Positions 13,908 to 28,366 of a stretch of DNA of 64,000 nt are shown here, piece by piece. A program made the translations under genes and the position numbers. Positions within the stretch are counted from its first letter, which is position 1, and every line of letters begins with the position of its first letter. Source of the stretch: Anisakis pegreffii (lineage: Eukaryota; Nematoda; Chromadorea; Rhabditida; Anisakidae); NCBI GenBank assembly GCA_035041965.1, contig JAPYMA010000250.1, forward strand, positions 1-64,000. The letters are read 5' to 3'. The notes below the pieces were generated by a model, which was not told the DNA's origin, did not search any database, and saw only the letters and a program-made list of their open reading frames with translations.

Positions 13908-16900
13908 CTGTAACAAATGAAAAATTGAAATCAATTAATGAAAATTTCATGCAAAAACATAGTCTTAATTGAATGAAACTACCATAACAATAGTATTTTG
14001 AGAGGCGTCATCACAAATAAATTTTTCCACGATGAGATTTTCCCCTGAAACAGTCCAATCCCCTGTTGTTAAACAATATTGGAGTTGAAAATGAGAGGAA
14101 TTTCGAAGTATCGTGTGCTTTCTAAAGTTTACAACATTGCTTTTTAACTATGGATACAACATCACGAATTGCCATGTTCAAAAAAAGATGAAAAGAACAC
14201 TTCTTTCTATTTTAAGTATTCATATGTCATGAATATTCATGAAGAAACTTGGAACTGGGAAAGATAGTTGAATCGCGTGAATGTGTAACCTAGACACATG
14301 AAAATCTGGTGACGATAGCTCTGCTAGGAAAAGAGTGCTTAGTCTGCAATAACTACAAAAAAGTTTATTTCATGATAATGACTTCTGACGTATCAGAAAA
14401 TTTTTTAAAATGTTGAACATAAAGTGACTTAGCAAGCAGGAACTGACTAACGACGATAACATTCACATCAGTTTAAGATTTGATGATCCAACAGTGAACG
14501 AAAAAATCGCACCATTGAAATAATCATATGTTTTGCAAAGTGAACACATTCAAAAAAAAACTCATTTGAAGTTCAGCTCTGAAGTATTTCGAAATTTTGC
14601 AAAAGATTTGTGGGGAATCTCAATGATTCATCCAAGAAATTCAGAAAATCAATCAAATTTTCTCTCTGAAAAATTCATCACGAACATTTCCTTTATCAGA
14701 ACGAAAAAATGATAGAGAGCGGAATTTTTTCTTCGTGAATGCTGATTCTTTGAACTGAGTTTTACACTCATTTATGAAGGCTTATAAAAAAGGATATGAA
14801 TAAGAGTGAGTTAAAAATGCGAACAAAAAAAAACATGCACAATGGAATGACGTGAAATGGAAAGACCAATGGAAGGGATACGTTTCGAATTAAGACAAAA
14901 ATTAAGAGCACCTGATGATGAATGGCCAGGTGAGATTTTAACAGGTACAACAGGAGGTTCGTTTTGGGACTCTTTTGTAGAATTGCTACACGTCAAAATT
15001 GCACCCATTCACAACGAGAATATAGATAATTATTTGTGTTCAGCATTCTGCTTTCAAGAAAAATTGCTCTATGAACGGTTGTAAACACCGAGTTGTCTGT
15101 CTGATAGCTACTGGTAGACGAACGAAGCATCACACTTAATTAACTGCTTTTATATGCTTTTACAATCACACAGTGATAGAGCACTCACGCAGCATATAAT
15201 GTATGTCAAGCACATATGATGTACGTGCACGTATAAACGCAAAGATATACCCACTTGAAAGCTTAATCAGATCCTGCAATTTCCGTTTTGCTTGCGTTCA
15301 TTGGGAAGTGAGTGTACACGAACCTGACGTGCCTTGTTTTTATTCAGCAATCGGTATTGCTTGGTGCTTTTTTATCAGGCTTTTCAATCAACCGATCGAC
15401 ATTTTCAGCATAGTCAAATTAACTGATCACCAGCGGGATACGTGAACTGCGCTGGTTGAACTAAAAGGAAATTTCGGACAAATGAATGCCACAGTAGTAT
15501 TGACTGATTCGAAGTGAGGTGAACTCTCAATAATTTGTAATATTCATATTCATTGCCAGATAATCTGTCAAGAGTTGCGTATGTCTCGCACTCCCAAAAT
15601 GCGTTCATTTTGTTGTAATACAGCTGTCCTATGGCAAGTATGTGGAATCGAATACCGAAAAGTACTTCATGTCAAATATACTTGAAATGTGCAATGTGTG
15701 TTATCAGGTGCTCTTCAAATATCAAAATATCATAAGATGACAGTTGCGACTGTCATACTATGAGATTTTGAAGTAATGATCAAATGAACACAACTTGAAG
15801 ACTCTGATCTTGCGAGCGTTCCTTTGCAATTTCACATAAAATAATGCATCAAAACTACGAACAATTTCCTGCGCTAATGAATATTTTCATATAATTTGAA
15901 ATTGACGCAAATGATAGAACTTAGATTTCGCTTAGATTCTCTTCACTTGCTTGAAAGTCTTATAACCAAAACCTTGTTTATTGTCTCTCATCTAAAAGTA
16001 AGTACATCATTGATATGACTGAAAGGACTATAGAGTTACTGATGCATCAATTCAGAGATCATCTCCGAATGTCGATAAAATTTTATGAAGCGAGTTCACT
16101 CTTCTCCGATTCAATGGATGAATCTCAATTGAAAACACCGAATACTTGTACAGAGCCATGAAGGATAATATCACATTGAAATAATCTCTTCTTACGACTG
16201 CCATCCGGTGAATTTTCATACGAAACTAATTTCAAAAAATAGTGTTGAGTTGCAAATTTCACGCAACTGTATGTCAAATTGGCATGCAAATAGTGTTGAG
16301 CAATTACGTGTACAAATTCTGTCATAAGATGAAATTCCTTCAAATAGTTTGTCAATCTTTAAGATAGAAAATCGCTGGACATGGAAATCGAATGAACGGT
16401 GAAACGACTGACACTGAATATTTTAGCTGGATTTTATAAACCAAAGAACTGAGAATATATAGCATTAAAATGGGAGGAATAAAAAGATTGACATGTGCGT
16501 TAAGAGTAGCAACATATATTGCTATAAACTAATGCTTCAGAACGTTTCATCAAGCAAGCATTATTTCTTCAGTGCATCAGTTTTGTCAGTCAACGTGGTT
16601 CAGTCAGGACTGTTCAATAAGTGATAAAACAAAAAACTGACAAATTCGACAGAAAATTCAGTCACGTTATCGCATGTCAGTTGTAAACTCGTCAGAAATT
16701 GTAAACGGTTAATCTATGAAGTGACTTTGAGAACCTTTGATTGATGTTCAATTCCCAGAGATTCACCAACTGCGCCGATGCAGTCTCCTCACGGAACAAT
16801 CTCGAATCGCATTCTTTTCAACGATACTTTGCTATTACAGAGATACAAATCCAAAGTGAACGAGAAATAAGCAAAGAAATAAACTCACCATGTCCCATTG

Positions 16901-17532
16901 TGAATTCTTTCGGCAAAATGCGATGATGATACCTTTAGAAAACTTTTTAGGTGCCGGATGAACAGTAAACTGTAATCGATAATAAACTAAGATCCGTATC
17001 GTTGGAAAATTAACGAATGAGTGGAATGCGCCAAACGGAAAATATGATGTGCAACGAGCGATACCAACACATTAATCAGTTACTTCCTAATCATCTTATT
17101 TCCCGACTATAATATATCACCAAATATCGTCAACTTTTATCGGTGATAACCAAAAAATTGATTACGGCGTACTGTTATTCAACTGAATATTCTCCTAACA
17201 AAATGTGCGCAATTCATTAGGTGAGTGAAGAATGATTTGAGAATAAGCATTGATTATGCAATTTCATCGGGTGGAACATATCGATGTTGTAATGAAATTC
17301 GTCCTCTAAATGAGAATGCGACCACCAGATAAATGATGTAATCTTGATGAGTAGTTTTTTGAGAAGCACACTTCTCATTTTCGTACTGGTTTATGAATGA
17401 CAGTTCAGCGAATAGATATTAATCGTCCGGTGATGATTAATTCCAGTGTGAGGCAGTTTCAATATTCAATTTGGTTAACACAACACATTCACCATGCATA
17501 ACTCATGCTATATACTTTCTAAAAAATCTTCG
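13908..17532. other. Upstream of the carbonic anhydrase gene; no resolved gene
   Basis: The missing 5' exon of the carbonic anhydrase may lie here, but no candidate has the right donor phase. A plus frame with ATG at 14857 ends at a strong donor (GGCCAG/GTGAGA near 14932), while the same stretch is also open on the minus strand, so strand and reality are undecided. A minus frame at about 15608-15520 has a good start and a protein-like composition but no recognisable domain. The rest is AT-rich sequence without visible structure. Confidence 0.4.
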
Positions 17533-17540
17533 CTCTAGAT

Positions 17541-18240
17541 CAGTGGTTCTCATAGGGGGCGAAATTACCCATTTTGGGTAATTTGGGGGTGTCAAAGGGT
17601 AATGAAGAGGATCAGGAAATTAGTATTTCTTGTTGTGCTACGACAGAACCATATTGTGATGGTGTTTTTTTAACTCGAATGTGTAAATGCGGTTAGTTGA
17701 TGGCAACACTTTTCATTCTCATATTTTCTGAGTATTATTAGCTGGTCTAAAATGTTTTTCATTCGTTTTAACAAGATTTTCATTTTTCACTTGCTGCTAA
17801 AATTACTCTCATTGCTTTTAACACCAAAATGGTTGACATTTGGTAATTTCTCATTCATTTATCTCAACAACTCAAGTCAAATTCTCATTTATTAAACTGT
17901 CGAACACTTGCTGTATTGTTGATTTCGGATGTCAACACTCGTCAACGTATCCAGTACATAGTATATGCTACAGAATGAGAAACTGATTCGAATTGAGAAA
18001 AGAAATGAGACGAAGTGAATGAGAAAAACTCATCAACCAGAACGATATTCGCATGCAATAGCTATGAGAGTGAATACAACACGTCTGAAAAGAATGAGAA
18101 TCCATTTTAATCAGTTTGAAGTTAGCTTTTCATGCAATCATAATAGATTGCATGAAGAAATGGGGAAGGGGGGGGGGGGTAACGGCGGTCTACCAGATCA
18201 TCAAAATGGGTAATGGAGCACCCGAACGTGAGAATCATTG
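17541..18240 (-). mobile_element. 700-bp non-autonomous hAT-type element (CAGTGGTTCTCA termini), copy 1
   Basis: The left end is CAGTGGTTCTCA and the right end TGAGAATCATTG, an imperfect reverse complement. The flanks are identical 8-mers CTCTAGAT at 17533-17540 and 18241-18248, the 8-bp duplication left by hAT transposases. Subterminal sequences match those of the 37466-38675 element, but left and right are swapped, so this copy is inverted relative to it and is marked minus. There is no transposase frame; a run of ten or more G lies near 18169-18178. It must be mobilised in trans. Confidence 0.9.
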
Positions 18241-18908
18241 CTCTAGATCATTGTTTATTCGAGCGTTGCTCACTGACGCAGTGCAGGGTTTAATTACTGA
18301 CAACATCTAATCACTTCGTTATTCACAGTCATTTTTCAACAATGCGAACAGAAAAATTCCACATGAGCCAAAATACGAAATAACATTCAAATAGAAACAA
18401 AGGTGAAACTGCGTCAGGACATTCCGCGGGAGAAAAACTTGCTTATCGATGGTAACCTTTAAATTTATATAGTCGTAAAAGTATGTTCAGATGAATTTTA
18501 GTCTCATTTGTTCGGATGCGGCTTGCGTTTAGGTTGAGACTCAGTTGAAGGCACACTTGACGAATTGCATTCTTACATAGAATTTGATTCACACCGCGGC
18601 TTTTAAAGGGTTGAATTTCATGCCCACTTTCCCTCGACGAAATGTAACCGTGTGAGTGCATGCTTTGTCGTGTGTGAAGTTCCACCCGATGGAAGCGGAA
18701 CACAGAGGGGAAACTGTCGAAACGAAACGAAATGCTCGAGCATAAAACACACCCACAAGCAAACAAGCAACCAGCCGTCTGCCCAAAGAAAAACAACAAG
18801 ACATCGACGACAGCTGCCTGATATCTTTATCACCACCAACAACAACATCATCGTCGTCGTTCAAAAACGAATGAATGAACGCATTCGATACGAATTCCAC
18901 GTGCACTG

Positions 18909-19208
18909 GTGTGTGGTATTGATTATGCTGATTATGTAATTCGATATGACTGCCACATGAATAGTTTCAGTTCCAATCCGATTGCAATTGGGGAAATTTG
19001 CATTTCTCGTGGAACTATTAAAATGGATGTTTTCTACGCATGCAATCGCTTGCATATTCACTTTATGAATTATCTATTCACCGCAATATTTGCTGATTCA
19101 ATTTGTTTGTTGATTCATAGACGTATTGATACGCTTCGATTGCCGGTTGAATGGAATTGTTGTGCTAATCGTAAGCGATCACGAATGGGATACGATGAAT
19201 TTGATTAG
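18909..19208 (+). CDS. Unidentified small open frame, possible short-peptide gene
   Basis: A 99-codon frame (TTG/ATG start region) ends in a Cys-Cys and basic C terminus (WNCCANRKRSR, then MGYDEFD and stop). An AG at 19120-19121 could be the acceptor of a last exon covering only that tail. The basic RKRSR site followed by a short acidic peptide resembles a processed propeptide, but no known peptide family is recognised and upstream exons are not defined. The preceding 200 bp is CA-rich and could be a 5' leader. It could equally be a chance frame. Confidence 0.2.
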   Translation: MCGIDYADYVIRYDCHMNSFSSNPIAIGEICISRGTIKMDVFYACNRLHIHFMNYLFTAIFADSICLLIHRRIDTLRLPVEWNCCANRKRSRMGYDEFD

Positions 19209-22200
19209 CTGCAAATTCGGCTAAAAATTGCAGTCGAAAAAACAACTGAATGTAAACATAACTGCACAACTGTAACCAACTAAACACCAGCTCTTTTGAT
19301 GATTCCTCACCGATGAGGATCAATATTCCGGAATAAATTCAAAACAATTCACGCAAGCTTCAGCTGAAATGACGACAAATGACGAATAATTCCAGAAATA
19401 GCGATATTTCTCACGAATTTGCAACCAAAAAAAAACGTGTTGGAAGGTCGAGAAATTTTTCGAAATACAACACCGCAGAAACAATAGATGAGTAATCTTT
19501 CTGAATTGCGCAAAACTGTATGAGAAATTTTTGGAATGTATTAATGTCGCTTCTCGTTTCGTTTCGACAGTTCTTGCTAAAACGAGAAGTTTATTTCGAG
19601 GCACAGTTGCTTAAACGTTAGTGCTAAACACATATTAACCAGCAATATAATGCTTCAAAGATCACCTATGCTGACGGCTGAAGCTTCAAAGAATCAGCTC
19701 GAGTCCCGATGAAAAATACTCACAATGACTAGCTTATGTGAACAGCATCTGCCCAATAAACAGCAGATGACAAGTACGAAATGCTGTAATATCTCTCAAT
19801 ACAAAGTGATTACGTTTCACACATTCATTTGAGAACAAATCACTTGCATTACATAAATTAAAAAGCTAACAGTTTTTTGCTGCAAAAGAATCTGTTTGAA
19901 AAAAGTTCTGCCTAGTTGAATAAGCAAAACGATTTTTCTTACGAAAGACTGAAAATTTCTTCAACATCACTCACTATCAGTATTCATTTTATCGTTGTGG
20001 TTGGGAATTTCTTCGCGTATATTTTTTCGACAACTGCAACAATTCTATAGAAGAAATTTAAAACGACAAACACAACGGAAAACGATTCGCAAGCAAACGT
20101 CGTTCAATTTCGGGCTTATGTCTCAACGGATACGTAAAAAACGATAGGAGGCTTTTTCCGGTTTGTCAAGAGTCTTATAAAGTTCCAAATGCGATCTACC
20201 TTTTAGACCTATTGCACAACAACTGAAAAACAGAAAGGAATGAAATGATATCAACTCGAACGAATGACAAAAACGTCATGCAAGAAGAGTGTTCATGACT
20301 GAACATAAAATCACTTTTCGTTTCACTTTAAACGCGATATTCGTTCAACAAAATTTATTCGCTTATCGAACTTCGTCAACACCGCAACCAATCAATTCGT
20401 AATTCACTTAACGCCAACTCAATGACTATTGGCTTACGTGTCTATGAAGCAGTTTCATTTCATTTCGCATAAACGATACAAACGCAAGCATTTTTTACGA
20501 TGAACAATACATATTGCAATGTATGCACGTATGCAACGCTAAAAAGCAGGTAAATACAATTGCATTATTCACCGGAAATGTGACACACAAATATCTCGAA
20601 GATACACATATCTGCCACTGAACGAGTGCAAATCGCATTAATAGGATCTGTCAGCAGAGACTTTAATAATATTTAAAACAAACAAGATACGTGTCAAATA
20701 ATTCTGCTCATCAGACGAACATGGCTGATTGTATCAGACACCAATGATGTGTACACAATTAATTTCATTCAAATGTGCGCATATCGGTGATTATTATTCA
20801 AAGTTGGCTACGATGATCAAGAATTGACATCACGCAGTGCACAGATATTCAATGCAAGCATCAAAAAACTGATTACAAAAAGTTATGAATGGTTGATGGA
20901 AGAATATTTAGTTTCATGCGAATGACAATTTCATCAAATGGAGAGAAATATGTTGAAGAGTATTAATTAAATTCAGAAGTGAGTAAACGAATGGACGGAC
21001 GTTGTTTATGGGAGAAGAAATCGATGGATAAGATTAGTGAACCGAATTGAATGGAGAAAATTGACTGAGCGAGTCTTATGGACGTTAGCAAATAACCAAA
21101 CTGAGTAGCAAACTTATGGCTTTGGGCAGTATTTGTGTGGGAGGTTAGGATGAAGAGTAAAACAGCCATGTCGTAGTATATAGACAATGGGCGTTTACCA
21201 AAGCAGCTTGAAGAATTCACTTACTTTTAGCATTTCTGTGCTATTCTTTCATGCAGAGCCATTGCCAGCTATTCCGTGAATGGTTGAGGGAAAATGGTTA
21301 AAGGAACAATTGAATTTCAGCGAGGGTGAATAGGAAAAATGCGATGAAGAGAGTAATGTTGAGATAATAATTGGACTGAGAAGACTGAAGAGTTTATATG
21401 GGCGAAAAATCAAGTGTGAGCGAAAAAGTTTTGAACGAAAAAGTTTTGAAAATCACTTCTGAAGAAGAATTTATTAAAAATGCTGCCGGCTTGCAGTGCC
21501 TAGAGTCACTGCAAGTAAGAATTTGAGAAGTTACTGAAACACGCCAAAGTTTGTATAAAACAAGACACCAGATAAACTGATTGCAGCAATCAACTCGATG
21601 CTATTGACATCTCTTAATCATAAATCACACACTTCAGACCTTTCAGAGAACCCATGGAAAGGTGTTTTTTTTTTTGAAATCTTTTCTGAATATTCAAACG
21701 CCACTGTGATTGTAACTGTTGATATAATGTTCATGCTGCATTGTTTCTCTGTTATTCTCACAAAGAGCAACGACTTGAGAAGATTGAGACGGTTTGATTG
21801 AATTTTGTGATGTATTCAACATCGTAAACGTAAAATGTTTACAATGACCAACAAGTTCGTTTTTCATTTAATTTTTTAGCGATTTAAATTTGGAACTCAT
21901 TAATACAAAGTTTATCGCAAAAAGATGATTTTTTAGAAGGCCCCGAAACATTTCTTCCAAAAGGTTTTCTGCGAACAAGCCAGATAATCGTTGACGTTAA
22001 AGTGTCTCAGTATTTTCAAAAGCGATATTTCGGATAACTTCGAATCATACAAATAGCGACTTGCAATTCAAGATATGCTTTGAATTGTGCCTTATTTACG
22101 TTAGCTGAACTTTGTGAGTTGTGCTAGCTGAAGTAACCGAGATGTCAATTACTCACAGCAGTGAGTGCATTAACAACACTTGCTTCTTCGTATTTATAGC

Positions 22201-25200
22201 ACATCAATGATATAGATGATGTATGATTGGTGAACGAAGACGGCAACAAATTTTGATCATGTTGATAAAATTTTGTGGCAACATTTGGAGTTATCATAAC
22301 AAACAAAATTTTTATAACAACAACTGGAAAATGTGTTAAAATATGAATCGTTTTGTGTTGCTGTTACTAGAAATAATTCAACAAAAAAGGTTTTTCAAAG
22401 TTGCTCACACTGAAAATCGCTCTTATGCAATAAACTAGAGAGCCTTGTTAAATGGATAATCATAAGCGGAATGATGCACTTCGCCTCCGATCGTTTCGTT
22501 CGAAGAAGGACCTCCTCAAATATGTTTCTTAATGAGCCTTCACTCCTCTGATTCAGCCTCATATTGGCTGACACCCTATTCGTCGAGTGCAGAAGTGCAG
22601 TTTTTCATTTCGGTCAAAAAATCAACTATTTGCAATGATGCTCTCCACGAAAACAAATGAAACGAATAGTTTTAAGGAACAGTCAAGATAATGTTATGGC
22701 AAAATTGAAACAAAATTTATGAATTCACCAAAATGCATGCAATTACTCGGAAAATTACATTCACACAGAAAAATGCCCAAACAAACAAAAAGAAAACGAA
22801 AACTTGAAATATATGCTCAGAAATCCAGAGCTACCTTTCATTGTAATTTTATCTTCTGCGATACGAGCCTGTATGCATCACTGCAAATCAAATCGCTGTT
22901 TGAGACGAAACTTTCAAAAAAAGTTCGACGTAAACATCTTGAGGTATATCTCATGAAATAGAGATAAGGGAATGCTCGAAACGAGGCTTACTGTTCTATA
23001 AGAAAAGCAATTAACTTGAACATGAATAAAAGCAGTGAAATGAATTGTAGAATCCAATTGTAGAATTCAGATGAAGAATCATAAAATCCAGTGAAGACGT
23101 CACAATTTGATCGAAAATCTGCGAAAGTTTTGTAAATTGGATCAACATCAAGAAGAAATTCACAGTGCCGGGCAGTAATCAGAGTTCAGTGAGAGTCAGT
23201 TTGATCTTTGATTATCAATTTCACTGACTGGTTGAAGTGAACATAGAAAACGAGTGTTAATATATGAGTTAAACGATTTGCGAGTAAAAATGAAAGTGGA
23301 GTGAATGTGATATAAAGGACGTTATCATGCGAGTTAAATCATCAAATAACAAGTCTCGTTAATTTATTTCAATCGTCGCAATCAACGCCGCCATCGAAAC
23401 ACACTTTCACTTGCTTTTCATTACAACAGATTCTTGTTGCTGGCATCGCGCTGTCATCTCAATTTCATCGAATCAAACTTAACGTTTCTGCTCTTTGGTT
23501 ATCAGTTGCAACAATGTCCATCGTTGCCAGATTTCAACGGCTATTCGTCAAACCGGATTGCACTTTTCTCATTCGTCAGATGAAAACTATCCTTTGAAAC
23601 AGCACACTTATTAGTCCAGATGTATGTCACCACACAAGCGTCACTGATGATTATTCTTTTCAATTCACAATTAGTAGAACCGCTAATGACTAATTGTTCA
23701 GTTTCGATCATCCATCAGATAAATAAATTGACCTCACAGAACTGCTAAAAAAGATGTACTTTTTCTTTCGATCGAAAATGAAATTGAAGTAAATATGATA
23801 CAAATGATTGTCCTTTGAAACAGAACGTGTTAAACAAACGAACTCAGTGCGTTTGGCAAATAAAATGAGCCCATCGGAAATGGCATTTTGTGGACATGAA
23901 GATTTTGAATAAAACAACGCATGATGTATTCAAAATTGAATATTCTTTTCAATATTCGCAAAATATGAAAAATGAACAATCTCTTATCAACATCCGATTG
24001 TGAAGTCGAGTTAAACAGTTCTTTATCGATTGTTAGACGAAAAAAATTATTTGAAAGTATGAACAGACGTGTGCAATTTTTTTGCAATATATGAAATGTG
24101 TTTATTAATGATTCGTGAATGAGCTGACGTTTAACGTCTTTCAAATGCTTTCCAAATGTTTTTCTGAATTGACGTTGGTCATTAAGCAATTGCCATCTTT
24201 CGTTAGCACTTATGATTGTTTGTTTCCTATATCTTACATGTGACGAATGGTCGCATCGAATGTGACCATCTTTTAAAAAATGTACTTTTCCAAAAAGAGT
24301 ATATACTTTTACTACGCAATTGAAGCATTCAGAATCACCGCAATTTATGGAACGAGGAAAAATAGACTTTTCATGCGAAAAAAGATTTTAAAAAGTATTT
24401 CATCGTTGGCATTAACCTTCGTCTAGGAATTTGTATAAAATCAAATTCAAATATGAAATCGAGTCCATTGAATGTCGGAATTAACCTCATTATCAGCGGA
24501 TGTAGCCTCACGAAGAGCTGGAAACCATGCAAAACGATTCTGTAAGCTGAAATAATGTGTCTCCTAGAACGGCTCGATTTGAAAAATGAATGATTTGAAG
24601 CGTTCAACAGAGCCAAGACGTATGTGTGATGCTCTGACGAGATGGTCAGAAATTCGAGTTGCTATTGCTTATTGGATTTGTTAAAAGTTGCTTCATCGAT
24701 GTTGGGAGTGAACAGCTTAGATGAGCGCGACTCATGCAAAGCCGACCGGTTGTGAGACGTTTCTAAAACATTTCACTGCCTGAAAAATGCGTTGGGTAAA
24801 GACGTCTTGGTCGATCGATCAGCTTCATGATGAGAGTCGAGAGCAATTGAATAGTAAGTGCAGCAAGCATACTTCACCGTGAATCCTGTCTCTATCATTC
24901 CTTCTGCACTCAATGAAACATTCCCTTAATGAATCTATTGAAAAGAAACAAATAATGAGAATTTATATTGAAATAATGTTACACAAACGTAGACAACGCT
25001 AAAATTATCAAACAATTCTTTACGAAGCACTTATTAATAATGATTCGCACAATTTTGGTTCGGTGATTTTGGTTCGAATAAATGATTCCATGTCTGTGTT
25101 CAAATAATTTCAAACTGATACCAAGAACTTATTGCGTTCACAAGATTAACGAAGCAATAAGGATTTTGAGCTGTTTCTCTGATTAATTTGTTACTAAAAT

Positions 25201-26618
25201 CGCATCAGTTTTAGGGGATTTTTGGGGACCTCATCCGCGACCTTTTTTGAGCCGACCGCAATTTCAGAGTCCCCGACTGCAAAATTTGTCCCTATCTTTT
25301 TTCCGTCCCCACAACACACCACTCTTAGGCTAATATAACGGGAAGTGATCGTAATAGGCAATTTTTCCAAAAAAAGAAATTAATATATTACAGATTCCTG
25401 GTATCAAGAGAACAACTGAATTAATTTCACTAGTGACGGACATTTGGCATCATTCGCTATTTCACTACTATCGGAACTATTTTTATCGGTAGCGCGATAG
25501 CTCGCTACTTTCTTCATATGGCGGAACTTTATAGCGATAACCTATGATACAATAATTTTTCAGCGGCATGAAGCAACGATAGATTGTACTAGTTTCTTCC
25601 GTTAGCATTTTAGCCAGCATTTTTTGAAACACTCTCGCTAACTCGCTAGTTTCCGTCTGCAGAATATGTTTTTTTTTCAACATCAATATATTCAGTTTTT
25701 GTGCGATGTTTCTGTTCTGTAAATCAATTGGTATTCATGGGTTAGATTGACCTATACCTTAACGTATATTTTGACTTACGTTTATTGGCCAAATCTCAAG
25801 TATATAAGTTGCAGGTGAATGTTTCGAGCTGCTGAACCAGAAGCCTGATTCGATTGATCGAGCATTTGCTAAATTTCCGAGACCGAACATGTTTGTATGA
25901 TCTTGTAGAAAACGGCTAACTAATTTGTACTCTTCTTCAACTTTTCTAAACCAATTTTTGTTATGAGTTCTGGTCGGGAAGGGGAGGGTGATGGAAGGAG
26001 GGAGAAGATCAAAGAAAAAGTTAAAATACTCCTGCACATACTTCTTCTTCTTGCATCATTTGCTGTAATTATTATCTTCATTTTTTTTTTGAAATAACCG
26101 TTCTATAAAATTTGACATTTACAACAAATTCCGAAAAGATTTCGACAAATTTTTGATGGTTTTTTTCCAGAAAAATCAGCAACGCGTTTGCAAATTTTGT
26201 AGGAAGATTTGAAAAGATTAACAGACTAATCTTGCTAAGTAGCGTTTTATCTAGAAAACCGCCACTATTCTCTCCAGTTCGCGACACTTTTGTCGCGATG
26301 TTTTTGCCATTTTTCTGTCAGCGGCGCTACTAACGAACCATTCACAGCAGAACAAAAATATCTTTTAGCGAATTAGCAACTAGCGGAACCATTTTCTTCT
26401 AGTAGCGTGCCTATCAATGAATTTGGCATAGCGATGTTGCTGGTGCCATTTGCTTTTGTTAATCCTCCAGTGGTGTTTCATGCATCTATCCAATGTTCCG
26501 AGAAAGTTTTTACATTTTGGCATGCACGAGCCATACTTGAATAACTTAATGTACTATTTCATACGTAATATCATTCAACTGCCTATTCGTTTATCAGACT
26601 ATCCCAAATAAGAATGCT

Positions 26619-27008
26619 ATGCGAGCAGTTTTATTTGATCGTGAGTCAACAATTTATTTCATTTACTTTTCGCAAACCTGCGTTTCGAGCCAAATTCAAT
26701 CACCTTATGAAGCAAAACGCAAAACTACGCCGGCAGCAACGACAAAAGTAATTGAAACCAATGCTGAAATGGATCACAGCCGTTCAAAACAATTAATGTT
26801 TTCCAAATACAACCTTGCATACAGCAACATTCTTTCAACATCGAGCACAGCGACTGACACTGAGCTTATATTCAGCGCTTGCTTATATATGCGCAGATTT
26901 GTTGACAACTTATTTGAATTCAATTTCAAACGAGAATTCAACTGTCACGCGCTCAAAGACGTGCATTCATTATTGCAACACACGCAAGAAAAGCAAAAAG
27001 TACAATAA
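26619..27008 (+). CDS. Hypothetical 129-residue single-exon frame
   Basis: This is the longest plus-strand frame of the window, starting with ATG at 26619. No domain is recognised. The second half (near TELIFSACLYMRRFVDNLF) has a helical, protein-like composition, and AATAAA-type signals overlap or follow the stop (27005-27030), which would suit a transcript end. Against it, a strong donor (GATC/GTGAGT, near 26641) lies just after the start and would splice the frame away, and upstream sequence is open in frame. Treat it as a low-confidence prediction. Confidence 0.25.
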   Translation: MRAVLFDRESTIYFIYFSQTCVSSQIQSPYEAKRKTTPAATTKVIETNAEMDHSRSKQLMFSKYNLAYSNILSTSSTATDTELIFSACLYMRRFVDNLFEFNFKREFNCHALKDVHSLLQHTQEKQKVQ

Positions 27009-28366
27009 AATACCCACTTCAATAAAATCGTGCTGTGTTTTTTACCAAGCAAACCGCACATAATTTGAGGATTTTCGAGGAACTAGAATCGGAAAATGGA
27101 GTCTACACCAAACAGTCCATTGCTTCGGGTGGGTTGTCTGTGGAGAAGCCGATCGAAACAAATTGTAGTTTTCATTCATATTGTCGGAAAAAATCGCCTC
27201 TTGTTAGTCATTCAAACATTGTTTGTTGAATGCGATCACGCAAGATCATTGCTTGTACAATTGCATGCATCAATCAGTGAGTAGCGTTCCATCGACAAAT
27301 TTTCGACAAATTAATAATTCATTGCTTGTCCAATTCAAAAATGTACTTATCACTACATTTCAGCTGCCTTTCAGTAAACAAATTCTTTCATTGTTTGCTG
27401 AATATTAAATTAATTTCGCGTGACTGAACCTTGACACATTCAATACTGACGATTCTTTTTTGAATTGTGGAACACATTCAATACCATTTGTATTACTTCT
27501 GATCATTTCGAAATGATTTTACGATTTCCTTTAGAGGTCATAGACAACGCTATAGCAACCACTGAGCAGTATGAGGAAGTATTCCCATTTGTAAGATCGC
27601 TAATTCTATAACCGAGATCAGAATTTTATGAAGACGAATAATTTCCTACGCTATTGTTGCTGGTTGCTTACAATTAGATAGAAGGATGTCAGCGTGAGAG
27701 GAATATGATACGTTTAATATTGGTGGTAACAGAGGAGCATAACTCCGAAATGAGCTGTAATTGCTACCAAAAAAGTGAAAACTCCGTCAAATTCCCGCAT
27801 TCAACCAAAACTACAATTAATCTCCTCAGATGTAAATATGTTGGAAAAGATTTTCGCAAGTTGTATTGGACTGTGTGTGTTAGTTCGATTAAGACAACTA
27901 CCGGGTAATTCTGAAAAAGCTGTGTTGATAGTGTGGATGTGCGACATGACACAGAACATTACTAAAAATGTTTTACGAGAGGTTTAATTGAACCCAAATT
28001 GCGTGCGCATATTGAGTTTGCCTTTCAGTAATCAAATTCGACTGTCACTCTTTGCTCCCTTATCTAGAACAACTATTGCTATCGCAACGATCATCCGCTA
28101 CGACCATTCAATACAGTCAAGGAAGCTGTTACTTCTCTAATTCTAAGAAACCAATTAGGATTTGAATCGAGCTCAGAAAAGGAAAGTGAGTTGTTTAAAA
28201 CGGGTTGAAAGTCGGAAAATGTTTGGATTTTCGACTGACTGCTCACAAATGAGAACAATTCAACAAAATTTCGTGTGAGCAGAATCAGAGTGCGAGATTC
28301 GTTGGAAAGATTTATGTGTTCACGATTCTAACTATAAATATAAATAAAGTCACAATTGACCCTCAC

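Larger units (their letters stand above)
18249..28366. other. Gene-poor stretch with candidate exons and a decayed repeat
   Basis: A locally GC-richer block at 18590-19210 carries competing open frames and is listed separately. 25200-26440 looks like decayed mobile DNA: GGGGA-rich sequence near 25210-25330, then recurring TAGCG/CGCTA motifs near 25485-25505, 25620-25650 and 26360-26420, with open minus frames between. A short plus frame at 24787 (ATG, then a GTAAGT donor near 24855) and a 60-bp minus frame near 24540-24480 between AG and GT could be exons or chance. The rest is AT-rich with nothing recognisable. Confidence 0.4.
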
